Source of the DNA: Brachypodium distachyon
Lineage: Eukaryota; Streptophyta; Magnoliopsida; Poales; Poaceae
Direction of reading: 5' to 3'
Length of the DNA stretch: 64,000 nt
Assembly: GCF_000005505.3 (NCBI RefSeq)
Contig: NC_016131.3
Coordinates: forward strand, 41,808,855 to 41,872,854
In this document: positions 11,435 through 23,272 of the stretch, one piece after another
Layout of the letters: each line of letters begins with the position of its first letter
How positions within the stretch are numbered: position 1 is the stretch's first letter
The notes under the pieces: model-generated
Seen by the model: only the letters and a program-made list of their open reading frames with translations
Databases searched by the model: none
Told to the model about the DNA's origin: nothing
Translations under genes and position numbers: made by a program

Positions 11435-11703
11435 GGCCTTGTTTGGCATTTTTCTAGGGTTTATTTTCTCCAAATTTAGAACAATAGAAACCCAAAATGA
11501 GTTGTTTGGTAGAGAGCAATTATAGAGGATTATCTCTAGATTATCTCCCCAAAACACTTTATTTTGTATCAAATATCAATTAAAACACTTTTCATACTAG
11601 TGTTTTTGGATGGAAGGGGGATTTGAGAGTTTGGGTGAACACCCAATCCTCTCAAAAACCTAATACACTAGTGTCTAAAAATACACCGGTGCCAAGCAAG
11701 TGC
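11435..11703. mobile_element. Tourist-type (PIF/Harbinger) MITE
   Basis: A 269-bp element with imperfect terminal inverted repeats, GGCCTTGTTTGGCA at left and TGCCAAGCAAGTGC at right, flanked by the 3-bp target duplication TTA (11432-11434 and 11704-11706). Internal CACTAGTGT-type segments also pair. It is noncoding. Confidence 0.7.
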
Positions 11704-12021
11704 TTAAGATAAAATTAAAATCATCCACCCAACCTATATATTGGCACACGCAAATATAGCTCATAGGTACATAAATTCTGGTTGGTTTCTATCCCTATCT
11801 TATGATTGCTACAAGAAGAATCTTACACGAAATTCTCAGCCCAACTTCATCAAGGCAGGAGTATTATTTGTAACTTAAGCCAGCACAAGACACCGATTTT
11901 TTACATTAAATATGGCAGTGCTACAATGATGGGTAACCTTATTAACATCAACGTCATTAGACTAGTCAAATTCAGCATATTTAGTAGGGAAACTCTTTTC
12001 CGCAGTCATCGATTCTTCTCA
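11704..12021. other. Unassigned intergenic sequence
   Basis: AT-rich sequence between two MITEs; nothing was recognised. Confidence 0.4.
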
Positions 12022-12190
12022 GGCGCAGTTTGGCGTTGATGAACTATATTGTGCCGAACTTATTTTATAATTTACTGTGAAAAAATACACACGAAAATAG
12101 GGAAAAGTTTGTTAGCCAAACACGAAAAATAGTGAAAAGTGGATGAGAAAAACGGGATTATGAGAATCCACCGCAATGCCAAACGCAGCC
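12022..12190. mobile_element. Small MITE with GGCGCAGTTTGGC / GCCAAACGCAGCC ends
   Basis: A 169-bp segment whose ends pair (GGCGCAGTTTGGCGTTG with CAATGCCAAACGCAGCC) and which is flanked by TCA on both sides. The 3-bp flank and end sequence suggest a Tourist-like element, although the canonical duplication is TWA. Confidence 0.55.
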
Positions 12191-12798
12191 TCAGTCTCAG
12201 TTTCTTCCGACTTAACCTTATTGACCTACAGAAAGTGTCATGGAAAGAAGGTCCTTAGCAACAACAATTTACTATTTTTGTTCAGAACATCTGCGTGTGT
12301 TCCGAGATTACCAATTTAACTAACAAAATATAAGTTATATGAAAAAAAAATATCATTCAAAAGTTCACTTGACCACGGTTCTAGTGATATACTTTTTGTG
12401 CAACATGGTACATATTTTGTTAGTACTTAAATTTGTGATAACAAGCCCAAGCCTTATTAACCCGGATGGATGTAGTGGTTCTTTTATGCTTCTATCATTT
12501 GACATTATTGTCTTGTGAAGTGTCTATAATACTTCTGAGTTCTGAACAGAAAATACACAAGCTACTTTTCGTAAAAAAAATAGAAAATACAAAAGTCTGA
12601 GCTTACGAGCACCAATCTCTCATTAATTGTTACACCGTACATCATGAAAATCAAACGCATCATACATCTACAGTGTTTTTATTATTCAAACACAACATTC
12701 ATCTAAATTGATCGATTCCTTACAGCAACACATCCATTTTACTTATCTTGCAGACATCACATCCATTTTACTTATCTTGCAGACATCACATTCATTTT
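12191..12798. other. Intergenic sequence with a short tandem repeat
   Basis: No gene was recognised. At 12730-12800 a 29-bp unit beginning ACATCCATTTTACTTATCTT is repeated 2.4 times with almost no divergence, just before the 3' end of the large LINE. Confidence 0.6.
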
Positions 12799-12924
12799 AC
12801 TTTTTTGAAAGATCCAGCAAATGCTGGCCTTCCATATATTAACCGAGGAGAAAATGTACAAGGTTGCCAGAGGCAAAAGATCAAAAGAGAGAAATAAAAG
12901 AAACTAGAAGGCTAAATTACACGA

Positions 12925-15900
12925 TCAAGGGGGCTCCCAAAGGAGCTTCCGAAGGGCCTTGGCGCCAGCGAAGGCCCAATCTTGAGCCTCATCTTTAATA
13001 AACACAGCAAGCTGACGAAGATGCACCGATTTGCCGTTGAAAATTCAGGAATTTCACTCTCGCCAGATGGAATAGCAGACGATGATGAAGAGAGAGCTCA
13101 TCCCTTTCCTGAGCCCGGCAGAGGTGGCTTGATTGAGAAGCTCTTGGAAGAGAAGAATGGACGCCGGCGTCTCACAAAGGGCCGTCGCGATACTGTGTCA
13201 GTTTGGCCGGAGGGCCACTTCGCCCCATAGCTGAACAGCGAAGAGGCATTCGAGGAAGAGGTGCAGCGGCGTCTCCAAGTTCCGGTGGCACAAGGGGCAG
13301 AAGTAACAGTTAGGCCAACCCCGACGCTGCAGCAGATCGGCACACCATAGCCGGTAGAGGAAGAGAAGCCATGCGAATAACTTTTGCTTCGGGGGCGCCC
13401 AGACTTGCCAAACAACCTGCGGGAGGAGGGAGAGGGAGCGCCCCATGAAGTGAAGCTCGTAGGCCGAACGCGCCGAATACACGCTGTCCGCCGTGAGAAT
13501 CCAGATGACGGAGTCTGGGACACCGGGCAGGAGGATGGCCTCAACGTGATGCAGTTCCCTCCACGCCTGGAGGAACTCTTCGAAAAAACCCGGGGGCCGA
13601 TCATGCCCTAAATCCAGAACCCAACGGTGTCCGGAGACGGCCTGCGCCACGGATCTTCGCTTGCGACGCGAAAGCGAGAAGAGAAGTGGGTAAGCCCAAC
13701 GAAGGAGCCTCCCGCCAAGCCAGTTCGAGCTCCAAAAGCTGGCGTAGCACCATCACCAAGTGTGACGCGGGTGGCAACGGCGAATATATCCTCGTCGAGG
13801 GAATCACAGGGCGTCGTTGTCGTAGCCCGGGGCTTAGACACCAGGGATGCGAGGCACCCCCTTTTTGGTTCGGCAGTGGGCGTTGGGGATCGCTCCGGCG
13901 ATCGCCGGCGAGGCCAATGACGAGCGTACAATGCACAAGCTTGTTTACCCAGGTTTGGGCCACCCGGAGGTGTAAAATCCTACGTCCTGCTTTTGAGTTT
14001 GTATTTAGCCAATGAACAGGTGTTTACAGGTTGCCGAGAGAGCCCCCGGGCGTTCTCTTCTCTTTTCTGCTAAATGGCTACTTGCTACTTCTGGACTAAA
14101 GACTCTCACTCAAACTCCACTGGAGTGTAACCTAGAAAGAACCAAAAACCCCGACCGATGGCGCAGGTCCTCCTGTTATACTCAAGGGAATACCACAGGT
14201 GCCTCGGTGCATGAGAGACAAGTGTCGAGCAAAGACCCTAGGCAGCTTGCCCTTGCTGCGCTGGCATGCATGCATGGTGCAAAGTGCTGTAACTAGGACG
14301 GTACGTGCCTTAGATTCAGTGCGAGCCACTCATTGTGGGCTGACTAGACAGGGAACCACCCTTCTGTCGGAGCATGTAATGCTTCTTGTGCCATACTCCA
14401 CACCCTGACCAACCCTGCGCAAAAGGAGCCTGCTGGGCAGCCACGTGATGCCAATACTCTGCTTGCATTGGGCGCGGGTCCTGTTGTAAGCGCCTGCGCC
14501 AGGGAACACCCTCCCCGGCAAGTGACCTTCCCGGGGGGCGCCCTGACGGGAACCTTCACGCTGCCATTCGGGGCAACCCCCGCAGCCCGGCTAGTCCTGC
14601 CGGGCTGGTGGCTTCCCAGGCAGCTCGCACCGCGCTGCCCGTGGTGCCGTCCTTGCGGGGAGCAAGCGAGGCGACCCACGCGTTGCGCAATGGTGGTACC
14701 CCGGGTGCCACTGGTGCGACAGTCGGCGTGCCAGGGCCTGTCCGGCGCACGCCACATGAACCATAGCCAGCGCAGACGCAATGCTCTACCAAAGGCTTCT
14801 AGGTTGGGGAGACCGAGGCCGCCTCTGTCAACCAGAGAGCAAACCCTAGACCAATTAATCTTGCCCTTGCCCCCCGCAATTTCGCTGTCCTCGATGCCCA
14901 AAATGAAGCGGCGACGAATTTTGTTGAAGGAGGGGACGAAGGACTTAGGGAGTTTGAGGGCAGTCATCGCGAACACAGGGAGCGCACCAAGGACGGAGAT
15001 GGACAAAGCTCTACGTCCACCGGCATTGAGCCAGCGACAACGCCAGCCAGCAAGGCGCGCACGGGCGTGGTCCAGGATGTGTTGCAGGTGCACCATCTTC
15101 ACCCGACCAAGGGAAAGGGGGAGCCCGAGGTAGCGAAGCGGGAACTCCACCCGCTCACCGGCGAAAGGGAGCAGCACGTCGTCGAGATGGACACCGTCGC
15201 AGCAGATGGGCGCCACCACACTTTTGCCCACGTTGATGCGCAGGCCAGAAGCGAAGCCAAAGTCAGCAAGGATATGAAGTAGAAGTTGAAGATCATCGCG
15301 GTTCGTATTGGAGAAGACAATGGCGTCATCGGCATAGAGGCTGATACGCAAGGCGGCCTGTCGCAACGGAAGTGGTGACAGCCCACCGAGCTCCGTGGCA
15401 CGCTGAAGGAGCCTCTGAAGTGGGTCGATCACAAGAATGAAGAGGAGGGGGGACAGCGGATCCCCCTGCCGCAGGCCGCGCCGGTGCGAGATCGGATCGC
15501 CCGGCGACCCGTTCAGAAGCACGGAGGAGGAGGAGGTGGAGAGCAAAAGAGCGATCCAATCACGCCATCTAGCTGGGAAGCCAAGGTGCTGAAGACGCTC
15601 AAGCAGATATTCCTAGGAAACGGAGTCGAACGCCTTGGCGAAATTGAGCTTGATGAGGAGGCAGTGCCTTTTCTGGCGATGTAGGGCACGAGCGACGTTG
15701 CAGACAAACAAGAAGTTGTCGTGAATGCATCTAGACTTGAGAAAGGCGCTTTGCGCCGGCGAGATGAGCTCTCCCATGAGCGGCGCGAGGCGACGAGCGA
15801 GCACTTTGGAGAACAGCTTGGCGAACGAATGGATGAGACTGAAGGGGCGCAGATTGTGAACCGTGGACACATGATCCTTCTTTGGCAGCAGCAGGATGAA

Positions 15901-17392
15901 CGGCGAGTTGAGAGCTCGGAAGTCGCCACCGGCCAGCCGAAAGAGGTGGTCAAAGGCGGCGAGAATGTCGAACTTGATCGTAGGCCAGCATGTGCGGTAG
16001 AACGTGCCAGTGAATCCATCGGGACCATGCGCCTTCTCCGCCGGGGAGGCGACGATTGCATCCCAGATTTCCCCAATGGAGAAAGGGTTGTCCAGTCCTG
16101 CCGGAGGGAGGACGGGCAGGTCCAGCACCTGCTAGGCCAGCGAGCGGGAGCGTGGAGCCGCATAACCGAGCACTTTTGTGAAATGGTCCAGGAGAGCGTG
16201 CGCCTTGTCCTCGTGCGCAATGTGGATGCCGGAATTGGTGACTATTTGATGCAGAAAGTTCTTACGCCGGCGGGAGTTGATCTTGATATGGAAGAACCTA
16301 GTGTTTGCGTCGCCCTCCTTGAGCCATATCTGGCGGGAGGCCTGCCGCCGACGGGCGCGCTTGACCGTGGCCAGCCCCAGCACCCGCGCCTTCAGGGCGT
16401 GCCTCAACTGGAACTCAAGCGGCGAAAGCCGGGGGAGATCCTGTGCGGTGTCAAGGAGGAGGACGATCTCGAGGGCCAGGTGAAGCTAGAAGCTGGCATC
16501 ACTGAAGAGGCCTTTGCTCCATCGCTGCAGGGCACGGGCGGTCCGACCAAGCTTGACGCAGAGACGCCGGAGGGGATTCGCTGAGTGAACCTCCTCTGAC
16601 TAGGCCGAGAGCACAACAGCATCAAAGCCCCTGTGCCTAGGCCAGAAATTCTCAAACCTAAAGCGAGCCTTGTGGGACGGCAAGCGGAAGCAAGCGAGAA
16701 GGAGGGGGCAATGGTCGGAGTGCGTCGTGGACAAGGCATGAACGGCGCACGGCGCGAAAAGCGCATCCCAAGCAGCGTTGCAGAACACGTGGTCCAGCTT
16801 CACCAAGGTTGGCCGTTGCTGCTCGTTGGTCCAGGAAAAATTGCGATTTGAGCAAGGCAACTCAAAGATCTCCGCTTGATCGATGGCAGCACGAAATTGC
16901 CCCATAAGGCACCGGCAGAGATTAAGGTTGTTCTTGTCACGGGCCTCGTAGATGAGATTGAAGTCGCCCGCGATCAGCCACGGCACACCCGGGCCCGGCG
17001 AGATGGCCCTCATCTCTTGCAGGAAAGCAGGCTTAAGCGCATCATCCGCAGGCCCATAAACGGAGGACAGCACAAACGCGAAGCCGGAATGGATCACAGT
17101 GATGATGGCCGTTATAGAGAACTGCAGAGTTTGCGGGTTGGAGTTGTCAACAAAGTCAGAGTTCCAGAAGATGGCCCACGCCTCCGCGTGTGCCGTCGGC
17201 GGGGAGACAAACGTGGGAACGCATGGAGGGACCAGCGATCTCGTAGGCCGTCCTATCATCTATCGCAGCCATCTTCGTTTCTTGGATGCAGAGAATGCCA
17301 GCCTTGGCCGAGGACACTAATTCGCAGACGGCGGCGCGACGCGCCAGGTTGTTGAGACCGCGCACGTTCCAACACAGGGCAGAAGGCGTCAT
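12925..17392 (-). pseudogene. LINE ORF2 (endonuclease, reverse transcriptase, zf-RVT), broken
   Basis: Starting at the ATG at 17392 the product begins MTPSALCWNVRGLNN and contains IQETKMA, SVYGP, GDFN and SDHCPLL of the exonuclease-endonuclease-phosphatase fold. Reverse transcriptase motifs follow: GPDGFTGTFYR near 16020, LLPKKD near 15870, GLRQGDPLSPLLF near 15465 and the catalytic YADD at about 15325. After the inserted LTR the frame resumes with DIFAVATRVTLGDG and the zf-RVT region (CPLCHRNLETPLHLFLEC near 13270), ending LRKLLWEPP. Lesions include a frameshift near 17200 and in-frame stops near 16600, 16494, 16132 and 15613. The family normally encodes 1,200-1,300 residues. Confidence 0.85.
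13818..14721. mobile_element. Solo LTR nested in the LINE
   Basis: LINE homology breaks after the residues APDRPW near 14728 and resumes with SLDEDIFAVATRV near 13800. The 904-bp insert begins TGTCG and ends CGACA, so it has the TG...CA ends and short terminal inverted repeat of an LTR. The flanks are GTCGT (13813-13817) and GTCGG (14722-14726), a 4/5 match to a 5-bp target duplication. No internal gag-pol sequence is present, so this is a solo LTR left by recombination. I cannot assign a named family. Confidence 0.65.
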
Positions 17393-17649
17393 TCATTAGG
17401 ACACAAGAGCAAGCTCCAGATTTTGCACGAACGAACACTAACATGAACGAAGAACAACCACCAGACATACAAGGTAGGGAGACGATCCTTACTAACATAA
17501 CCCCAAGATGATCGTCTCCCTAAGCCGAACCTCAACCAGACGATGACGAAGTTACTGACGAAACTGACGAAGCTGACAAAGCTAAAAACTACACGACAGA
17601 AGGCCGGACGACGCCTACTGGAACATAGGTTGCATAACATCAGAACTAG

Positions 17650-20226
17650 TGTGTCGTGGCGGCGACGCTGGGAGCAAAGGCCTGGGCCGCGGTGGCTGCG
17701 GCGCGGTGAAGCGTATCGCGGCCAATCCTGGTGAGAACAGCGATCCCATCCATGTCGATGTCGGCAAGCGGTTCCTCGAAGCCCTGCACCAGAGCAGTGG
17801 CAGCAGCGTCATGGCACGAGTCGTTGTTGTCGATCAGGGCGAGCCGTAGCACGCTGGCTGACCGGGGTGGCAGAGGGCCTCCTTGCCTGGCGCTCGCTAC
17901 GATGCGGAGTGAATGCCGCCTTCCTTGGCGACGATCGGGCATGGAGGTGCGGGGGGCGAGCCGGCGAGGATGGGCGGGGAAGGCGCGGATCACACCATCC
18001 GCCTCCGAGCCAGCAGCGCACTACGCCGATTGGAGCATGTCGTCGGTGTGGCCTGGACCGAGCGGAGAGGGGCAGAAGTGCCCCTGCAGCCAAGGCCATG
18101 CCCAAAGCCGACGGCAAGGGTGCCACGTGCAGGGGAAGCGGCGGGACAGGGCGGGAAGGAGAGCGGCGAGGTCAGAGTGGCCGAGCAGAGGGCCTCAAAC
18201 TCCACCATCATGGGGTCCACAGAGGGCACGGACAACCAGAGCTCATCCATGCGCTCCGCCAGGGGATCCACGCTGGAGATGGAGGAGCGACTGTCCAGGG
18301 ACGAAGGCGCCACAGCCGCGCGGGTCGGGGACGGCGACGTGGCAACGGGCTCCAAGGGCGCAGGATTGGCGACGGCGGAAACAGCACCACCGGGAGCGGT
18401 GCTAAGCGCTACGGGAGGGGGCCACCCGCAGGGAGCGGCGGCGGTGGTAGCGACTGGCGAACATCGGCCACCGAGGGCAGGGACGCAGCACGGCGGCGAC
18501 GGCTGCTGGGGGTGCGGCTACGGTGGCGGGAGCCGCCCTCCCCCTTCGAAGCGGCGGCAGAGGCACGAGGCGCGAACGAACGTGGCTCGAAGTGGCCGCG
18601 GCCAGCGTGGCAGCGGACGCCGTCGTCATCCCCGGAGTCGTCGCGGCGCGGAAGCGTCAGGGTGTCACGGCAGGAGACGGGCGGGCGCGGACGACGCGGC
18701 TCCTCCCCGTCGGGGCAGTGGCCGTCATCATCTCCGGAGTCATCGCGGCGCGGAAGTGTCAGAGCGTCGCGGTAGGAGATGGGCAAGCGCGGGCGACGGG
18801 GAGGCGCTCGGTCGAGGAGGAGCGCTGAACCGCAGGGTGGGGTGGTGCCTCGTCGGAGCAGGAGGACGGTAGGCCGCACTGGCGGCTGGACAGAGTGTGT
18901 GCCTTCGGGACAGACCAATCCTCAACAATATCAATGTGAATCAGAGAAGTGAATTGGAAACCTTCAGGCGGAGGCGCCACCTCCCGACACGGTGGCGAGT
19001 AACCATCCATCTCCGCAACGTGACCGGCGCCCTCCGGGAAAACGGTGAAGTGGTGCTCGCTCGGGATACGGTCGAGACTCTAGCACCATACCCAGTAGCT
19101 GAAGATCTTGGTGTCGTTTTTGGAGTAGGTGCGTCTGTCCAGACGGTCAACGATGACATCCTTGCCGAAGACCGACTCGGCGCCCTTGATGGACCAGAGG
19201 TGGAGCGGCATCTTCTCGATGCAGACGCGAACGTGCAGGTTGAAGGTCCGAAGCATGCCGTGCACAGCCTCACGCCACGGCTGGAGAAGGAACGTAGTAC
19301 CATCGATGACGAGGCGCCCGAGCGCAACGGCGCGATCGGCCGGGATGTCGAAGTGGATGTAGAAGTCCTTCGGCAGGTGACGAGTGACACGAAGCAAGTG
19401 AGGGGGAATGCGAAGCTCCACCTCGATCGCGTTGCTGACGAGCAGAGGGCTGGCCGCGTGATGGCCATCCACCACCTTGACCAGCAGGCTGTGGTTGCGT
19501 AGGATGAAGGCCTGGTGCTCCACGTAGCGTGAAGCCATGACGACGGAGGTGCGGAAACCAGAGCGGCGGGGCGCCGGCAGGGTGATGGCCCGGCTGAGCA
19601 TGTCGGCGGTGGGAGGGGAAGCCGGGAAGCGCAGGCGCTGACTGACGGGCGGAGGCTGAGGACTGGCAACGGGGCCGGAGGAAGCAATAGGGCTCAGGCG
19701 GGCGCTCCGGCAGCGGGAAGTCAGAGAAGCCAGATGGCCGCAAGACCAACACTCGATGCAGAGCGGCGGGTCACGGCAGTCAGCTCGGCCATGGTCTTTG
19801 CTGAGGCAACGGAAGCAGCGACCCCTGAAATGCCTTAAAAAGGCCAAGCGAGCCCGGCTTGGAGCAGGACGAGGCAAGGACACGGACGGTCTCCCAGCCA
19901 GGGAAGAGCCCTGCCAAGAATGGAGATTGCGAAGAAAGGGACGACATGGAGCTGACCAACACGGATTGCAGGCGCGGGCACTCCTCGGACCGCTAGGAAG
20001 CGCGAAGCGAGGCTGGCGCGGAGTGTGACTTCCCGTTGTCGGGATGGGCGTCCGCGGGAGCAGGGAGCGTTCACGGAGGAGCACGGGGAACCAACAGATC
20101 CAGGGGCGAGCAAGGGCCTGGCGGTCCGAGAGGAGCCGCCGGGACACATGGATGCAGCCGGGGCAGGGGGGGATGGGTGGCCGCAAAGGCCGGAGTGGCC
20201 AGATGCGCAGGCGAAGGGAGCCTCAT
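17650..20226 (-). pseudogene. LINE ORF1 (nucleic-acid binding, CCHC knuckles), broken
   Basis: The minus strand has a possible start at 20226 (MRLPSPAHLA). Near 19820-19730 it encodes two zinc-knuckle-like motifs, CFRCLSKDHGRADC and CIECWSCGHLA. Downstream comes a conserved stretch with FILRNHSLLVKVVDG, LPKDFYIHFDIPADRAV and VFGKDVIVDRLDRRTYSK (19500-19100), then a long low-complexity Arg/Pro/Ala region (about 18900-17650). This arrangement is usual for ORF1 of cereal L1-type LINEs, whose product coats the element RNA. Frameshifts split it into several frames. Confidence 0.65.
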
Positions 20227-20230
20227 AGCT

Positions 20231-21155
20231 TTAGCTCTCCAAAAGCCGGCCTACATTCGTTTTACTCACCATAGAAACTAAAGAAAACGAGGGACCTGAG
20301 GGGCTCGGCCATTCGGGGCAGAGAAGAACGCTGCTAAAGGTACCCCCAGGATCTACCCCTACCGTTGCACACGTTTGTGTACATGAACTTATGAGACTTA
20401 TGAGACAAGTACATCGTATGGTACATCTTATGAGAAGACCTGAGGAACTAGTAGCCACCCAGATTCTTCTCTTTTCATTTTTTAAAGTACCTTATGTACA
20501 TGAACGTATGAGACGAGTATATCGTATGATACATCACATGTATCATGAAAAAAATCACATTACGAGCATCTGTCAAAACTTGGTACCTCTTATGAGATGA
20601 GAACATCGCATACACATCACAAGTACCACGTCATATCAGGACTGTGTACATCAACTCATAGCAGTACATCATGTACCAAGGCCAAATCACCAACAAACAA
20701 ATAAATTTTAGAAGGTAAATAAAGCACCGAAGTACACGGAAAATTAGTACCTCGTCATGTGCCCAGGGTACAAGATGGTACTCAAAAATCACATCACAAA
20801 CATTCAAAGAAGAAACCACAAGATCCCGCAAGGGCAGAGACGGCAGCGCGCGGAGGTGGCGGCGGCGAAGGCTGAGACCACGGTGGCCCGGGGCAGCGGC
20901 CTTGCACCTGGGCGCGTGCACGATGCCTGGGGTGGATGCCCATCCCACGGCCGCGGCCGCGGCTGCGGCGGAAGCCGAGCCCACAGCCCGCGGCAACGTC
21001 CTTGCGCATGAGCTCATGCACAGCCGCGGCAAGCTGCGCCTGGAACAACGGTTGGCCCACGAGCTCATCCGCGATGAGGTACCGGCGTCGGCGCTCCAAG
21101 CCCAGGCCGCGTCTGCGGGCATGCTAGGCTGCTGCTGCAGAGAGAGAGAAGGAAA
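20231..21155. other. Intergenic sequence with short direct repeats and a GC-rich block
   Basis: Near 20381-20433 and 20489-20545 the order GTACATGAAC, TATGAGAC, AGTA, ATCGTATG, TACATC recurs, so part of this stretch is an old duplication. At 20790-21100 a GC-rich block has coding-like frames on both strands; the minus one reads YLIADELVGQPLFQAQLAAA. I do not recognise it and it has no neighbouring exons that I can connect. Confidence 0.4.
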
Positions 21156-22058
21156 TAAAATTTTTTTGAATCAATCATATATTACATTAGACAAACCGTT
21201 TACGGAGATTACATAAATAGTCATGACACAAGACAAACATGCTTGTCAAGCAACTTTGCATAAAATACCCCATAAGAAGTAAAAATAAAATTCCACTCTT
21301 GGAGAAACTTGTGCCTTGCCGAACCGTCGTACACCCACGTCCTCCAACGCCACCATGGCAGTGCTGAAAAAAGGGGCGAACAACCTCCATACCAATATCT
21401 GGGAGAGCACCTTCGCATATAAGGATGCCTTCCGAGCCGATGAACCGGACCGTCGCAAGCGACGAGACCGAAACTTTGTGGCACGTCGGCCGGGGATCTT
21501 CACCGTGGTCACCAGAACTCGACGCCATCATCTTCATCCAACACAGTCGAAGAAGAGGAACGCCGCCACCTGCCATCATCCACACATCCAATTACAAGAC
21601 AGAAAACACAACTACAACAACCAACACGATTGCTACCCGCAAAATTGCCGACTGCTGACCACGAGACACGAATCTCGCCAGATCCAAAGATCGGCAAGAC
21701 GACCGGGCCACCTGCCCCTCGACGCCACCGGTTAGAGCGACGCCAAGATGGAGGAAGAGCAGAGGCAAATTATTCCGACGCGGCGCCGTCTCCTCCATAG
21801 AAGCAACGTCTCAAGAAATACTATGCCAACCTAACTACAGGCCGGAGCACCGGGGTCCTCACCCCCTCTCGTCGCCTGAAGTGGTAGATGGAGGAGGCAG
21901 GGACCGGCGGCTTGGCTCTGTAGTCCGGGCAGACGAGATTGCCCCCTGAGATCCCTTTCCTCGCTGGGAACAGTTCCTGGAAGCGAACGGTTGTTTGTAC
22001 CAAGCGACCAGAGAAGGAAATAATTGGGGCTGTGCGTGGGTGGGCAAAGAAAGCGTGA
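21156..22058 (-). mobile_element. Small non-LTR-type retro-insertion with target duplication
   Basis: The segment is bracketed by near-identical direct repeats, TGCTGCTGCAGAGAG followed by GAAGGAAATA or GAGAGGAAATA, ending near 21155 and starting near 22059. On the minus strand it ends in an A run (ATTCAAAAAAA, near 21165). A variable 20-30 bp target duplication plus an A tail indicates target-primed reverse transcription (LINE, SINE or processed transcript). The minus-strand frame 21591-21187 is unidentified. Confidence 0.5.
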
Positions 22059-22626
22059 TGCTGCTGCAGAGAGGAGAGGAAATATACCAGTGGGGATATC
22101 GGTAAGTATGGCAGAACGCCGCAGTCAAAAAAGGAGGAGGTCGAAGGAGGGACCTTATCGACCTGGTCAGTATGCAGCGACGAGCCAAGGAGTCTCTAAG
22201 TTGGAAGGCACACAAGCAACGGCGAGCCAGAGACCACGGAACCGATCTGAGTCATCTCACTGCTACCCCTGTCCAACGAAAACACTGCATGGTCCGATTG
22301 GATCCGATTCATAATAAGTGTCTCAGATTTAGTACAACTTTGTACCAAGTTAGTACTCTCTCCGTTTGGGTTTTTAAAGCCCACACCGAATTTTATGCCA
22401 AACTTTGATAAAAAAAGTTACATTGGTAAGTATGAGATTATTGCGGCACAAAAGATATATTGTTTGATTTGTATTGAAAAACTCTTTCTAATGTTATAAC
22501 TTGTATATACATATAGTAAATATAACTTGAATAATTGTTGGTCAAAGTGCGACACGAATTTCAACAGGATCCTAATAAACCCAACGAAGGGCGTACACAA
22601 TATAAGGTCAGTTTGGTTGTAATCCA
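22059..22626. other. Flank of the Myb/SANT-like gene with Stowaway fragments
   Basis: GATCCGATTCATAATAAGTG at 22300 matches one arm of a Stowaway MITE, and ACTCTCTCCGTTTGGG at 22353 starts a second one. Neither has a clear matching right end, so both are truncated or chimaeric. No coding exon was recognised. Confidence 0.45.
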
Positions 22627-23272
22627 TTTATGTGCTATTCATGATGACCTATGCCTTGTTTTTTCAAGTATTGAACTGTTGTACAGATTCTTGCTTTTGT
22701 AATCGATTTATGTGCTATTCATGGTGATCTATGCCTTCTTTTTGCAACGATTGCACTGCTGGACAGATTGTAACCATTTTTCAAGTATTGTTATTGCTAG
22801 ACAGCAATGGAGGGGGATGGAGTGATTGTGTGGACAAATTCAATGTCTGCCATGATGCTGAGTAATTTGGCCAACCTTGTGGCTACTGGCGTAAGAACAT
22901 CAAGTGGTTTCAAAAGGGTGCATCTTAACAACTGTGCAAAGGCTTTGAATGAACACTTCAAGACAGGTATCACTCATGCTCAGGTTAGCAACCACCTTAA
23001 AAAGTGGAGGAAGGTTTGGATCAATGTTACAAAGCTTCGAAATTTGAGTGGTGCCCTATGGGATGAGGATACTTCCACCATTCTTCTGGATCCTGAACAC
23101 TATGCAAATCACATCAAGGTAAGCTGGACAGATTCTAGCTTTTTGTATACATTCAAGTGCTATTCATGCTGATACATGCCTTGTTTTTGCAACTATTGAA
23201 CTGCTGGACAGATTCTAATTTTTTGTATACATTTATGTGCTATTCATGATGATACATGCCTTGTTTTTGTAG
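22627..23272 (+). repeat. About 80-bp repeat in the 5' flank and intron of the Myb/SANT-like gene
   Basis: Units running TTATGTGCTATTCATG, ATGCCTTGTTTTTGCAA, TTGAACTGCTGGACAGATTC occur near 22627 and 22705 upstream of the start codon and again near 23150 and 23230 inside the intron. The last intron copy supplies the splice acceptor (CTTGTTTTTGTAG). The upstream copies also end in an acceptor-like CTAGACAG just before the ATG, suggesting that the upstream region may be intron of a longer transcript. Confidence 0.75.

Larger units (their letters stand above)
12799..20230 (-). mobile_element. Long L1-type LINE, decayed, with a nested solo LTR
   Basis: A reverse-oriented non-LTR retrotransposon. 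From its 5' end: an ORF1 with CCHC knuckles (20226 to about 17650), then ORF2 with AP-type endonuclease (from 17392), reverse transcriptase (about 16100-14800) and zf-RVT domain, ending at a TGA at 12927-12925. The 3' tail is followed by a short T run on plus (A run on minus) near 12800. It is about 6.5 kb without the inserted LTR. Multiple stops and frameshifts show that it is inactive. The long plus-strand frames at 14468-18872 are antisense artefacts of this element. Confidence 0.85.

Noticed and set aside
14468..16584. Long plus-strand frames of 221 and 287 codons
   Set aside because: They are antisense to the LINE ORF2, whose reverse-transcriptase motifs on the minus strand explain the conservation of open sequence; part also crosses the solo LTR.
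17867..18872. Two long overlapping plus-strand frames of 302 and 319 codons
   Set aside because: They lie antisense to the low-complexity part of a LINE ORF1, are Arg/Gly/Ser-rich, have no domain, and several frames on both strands are open because the DNA is very GC-rich.
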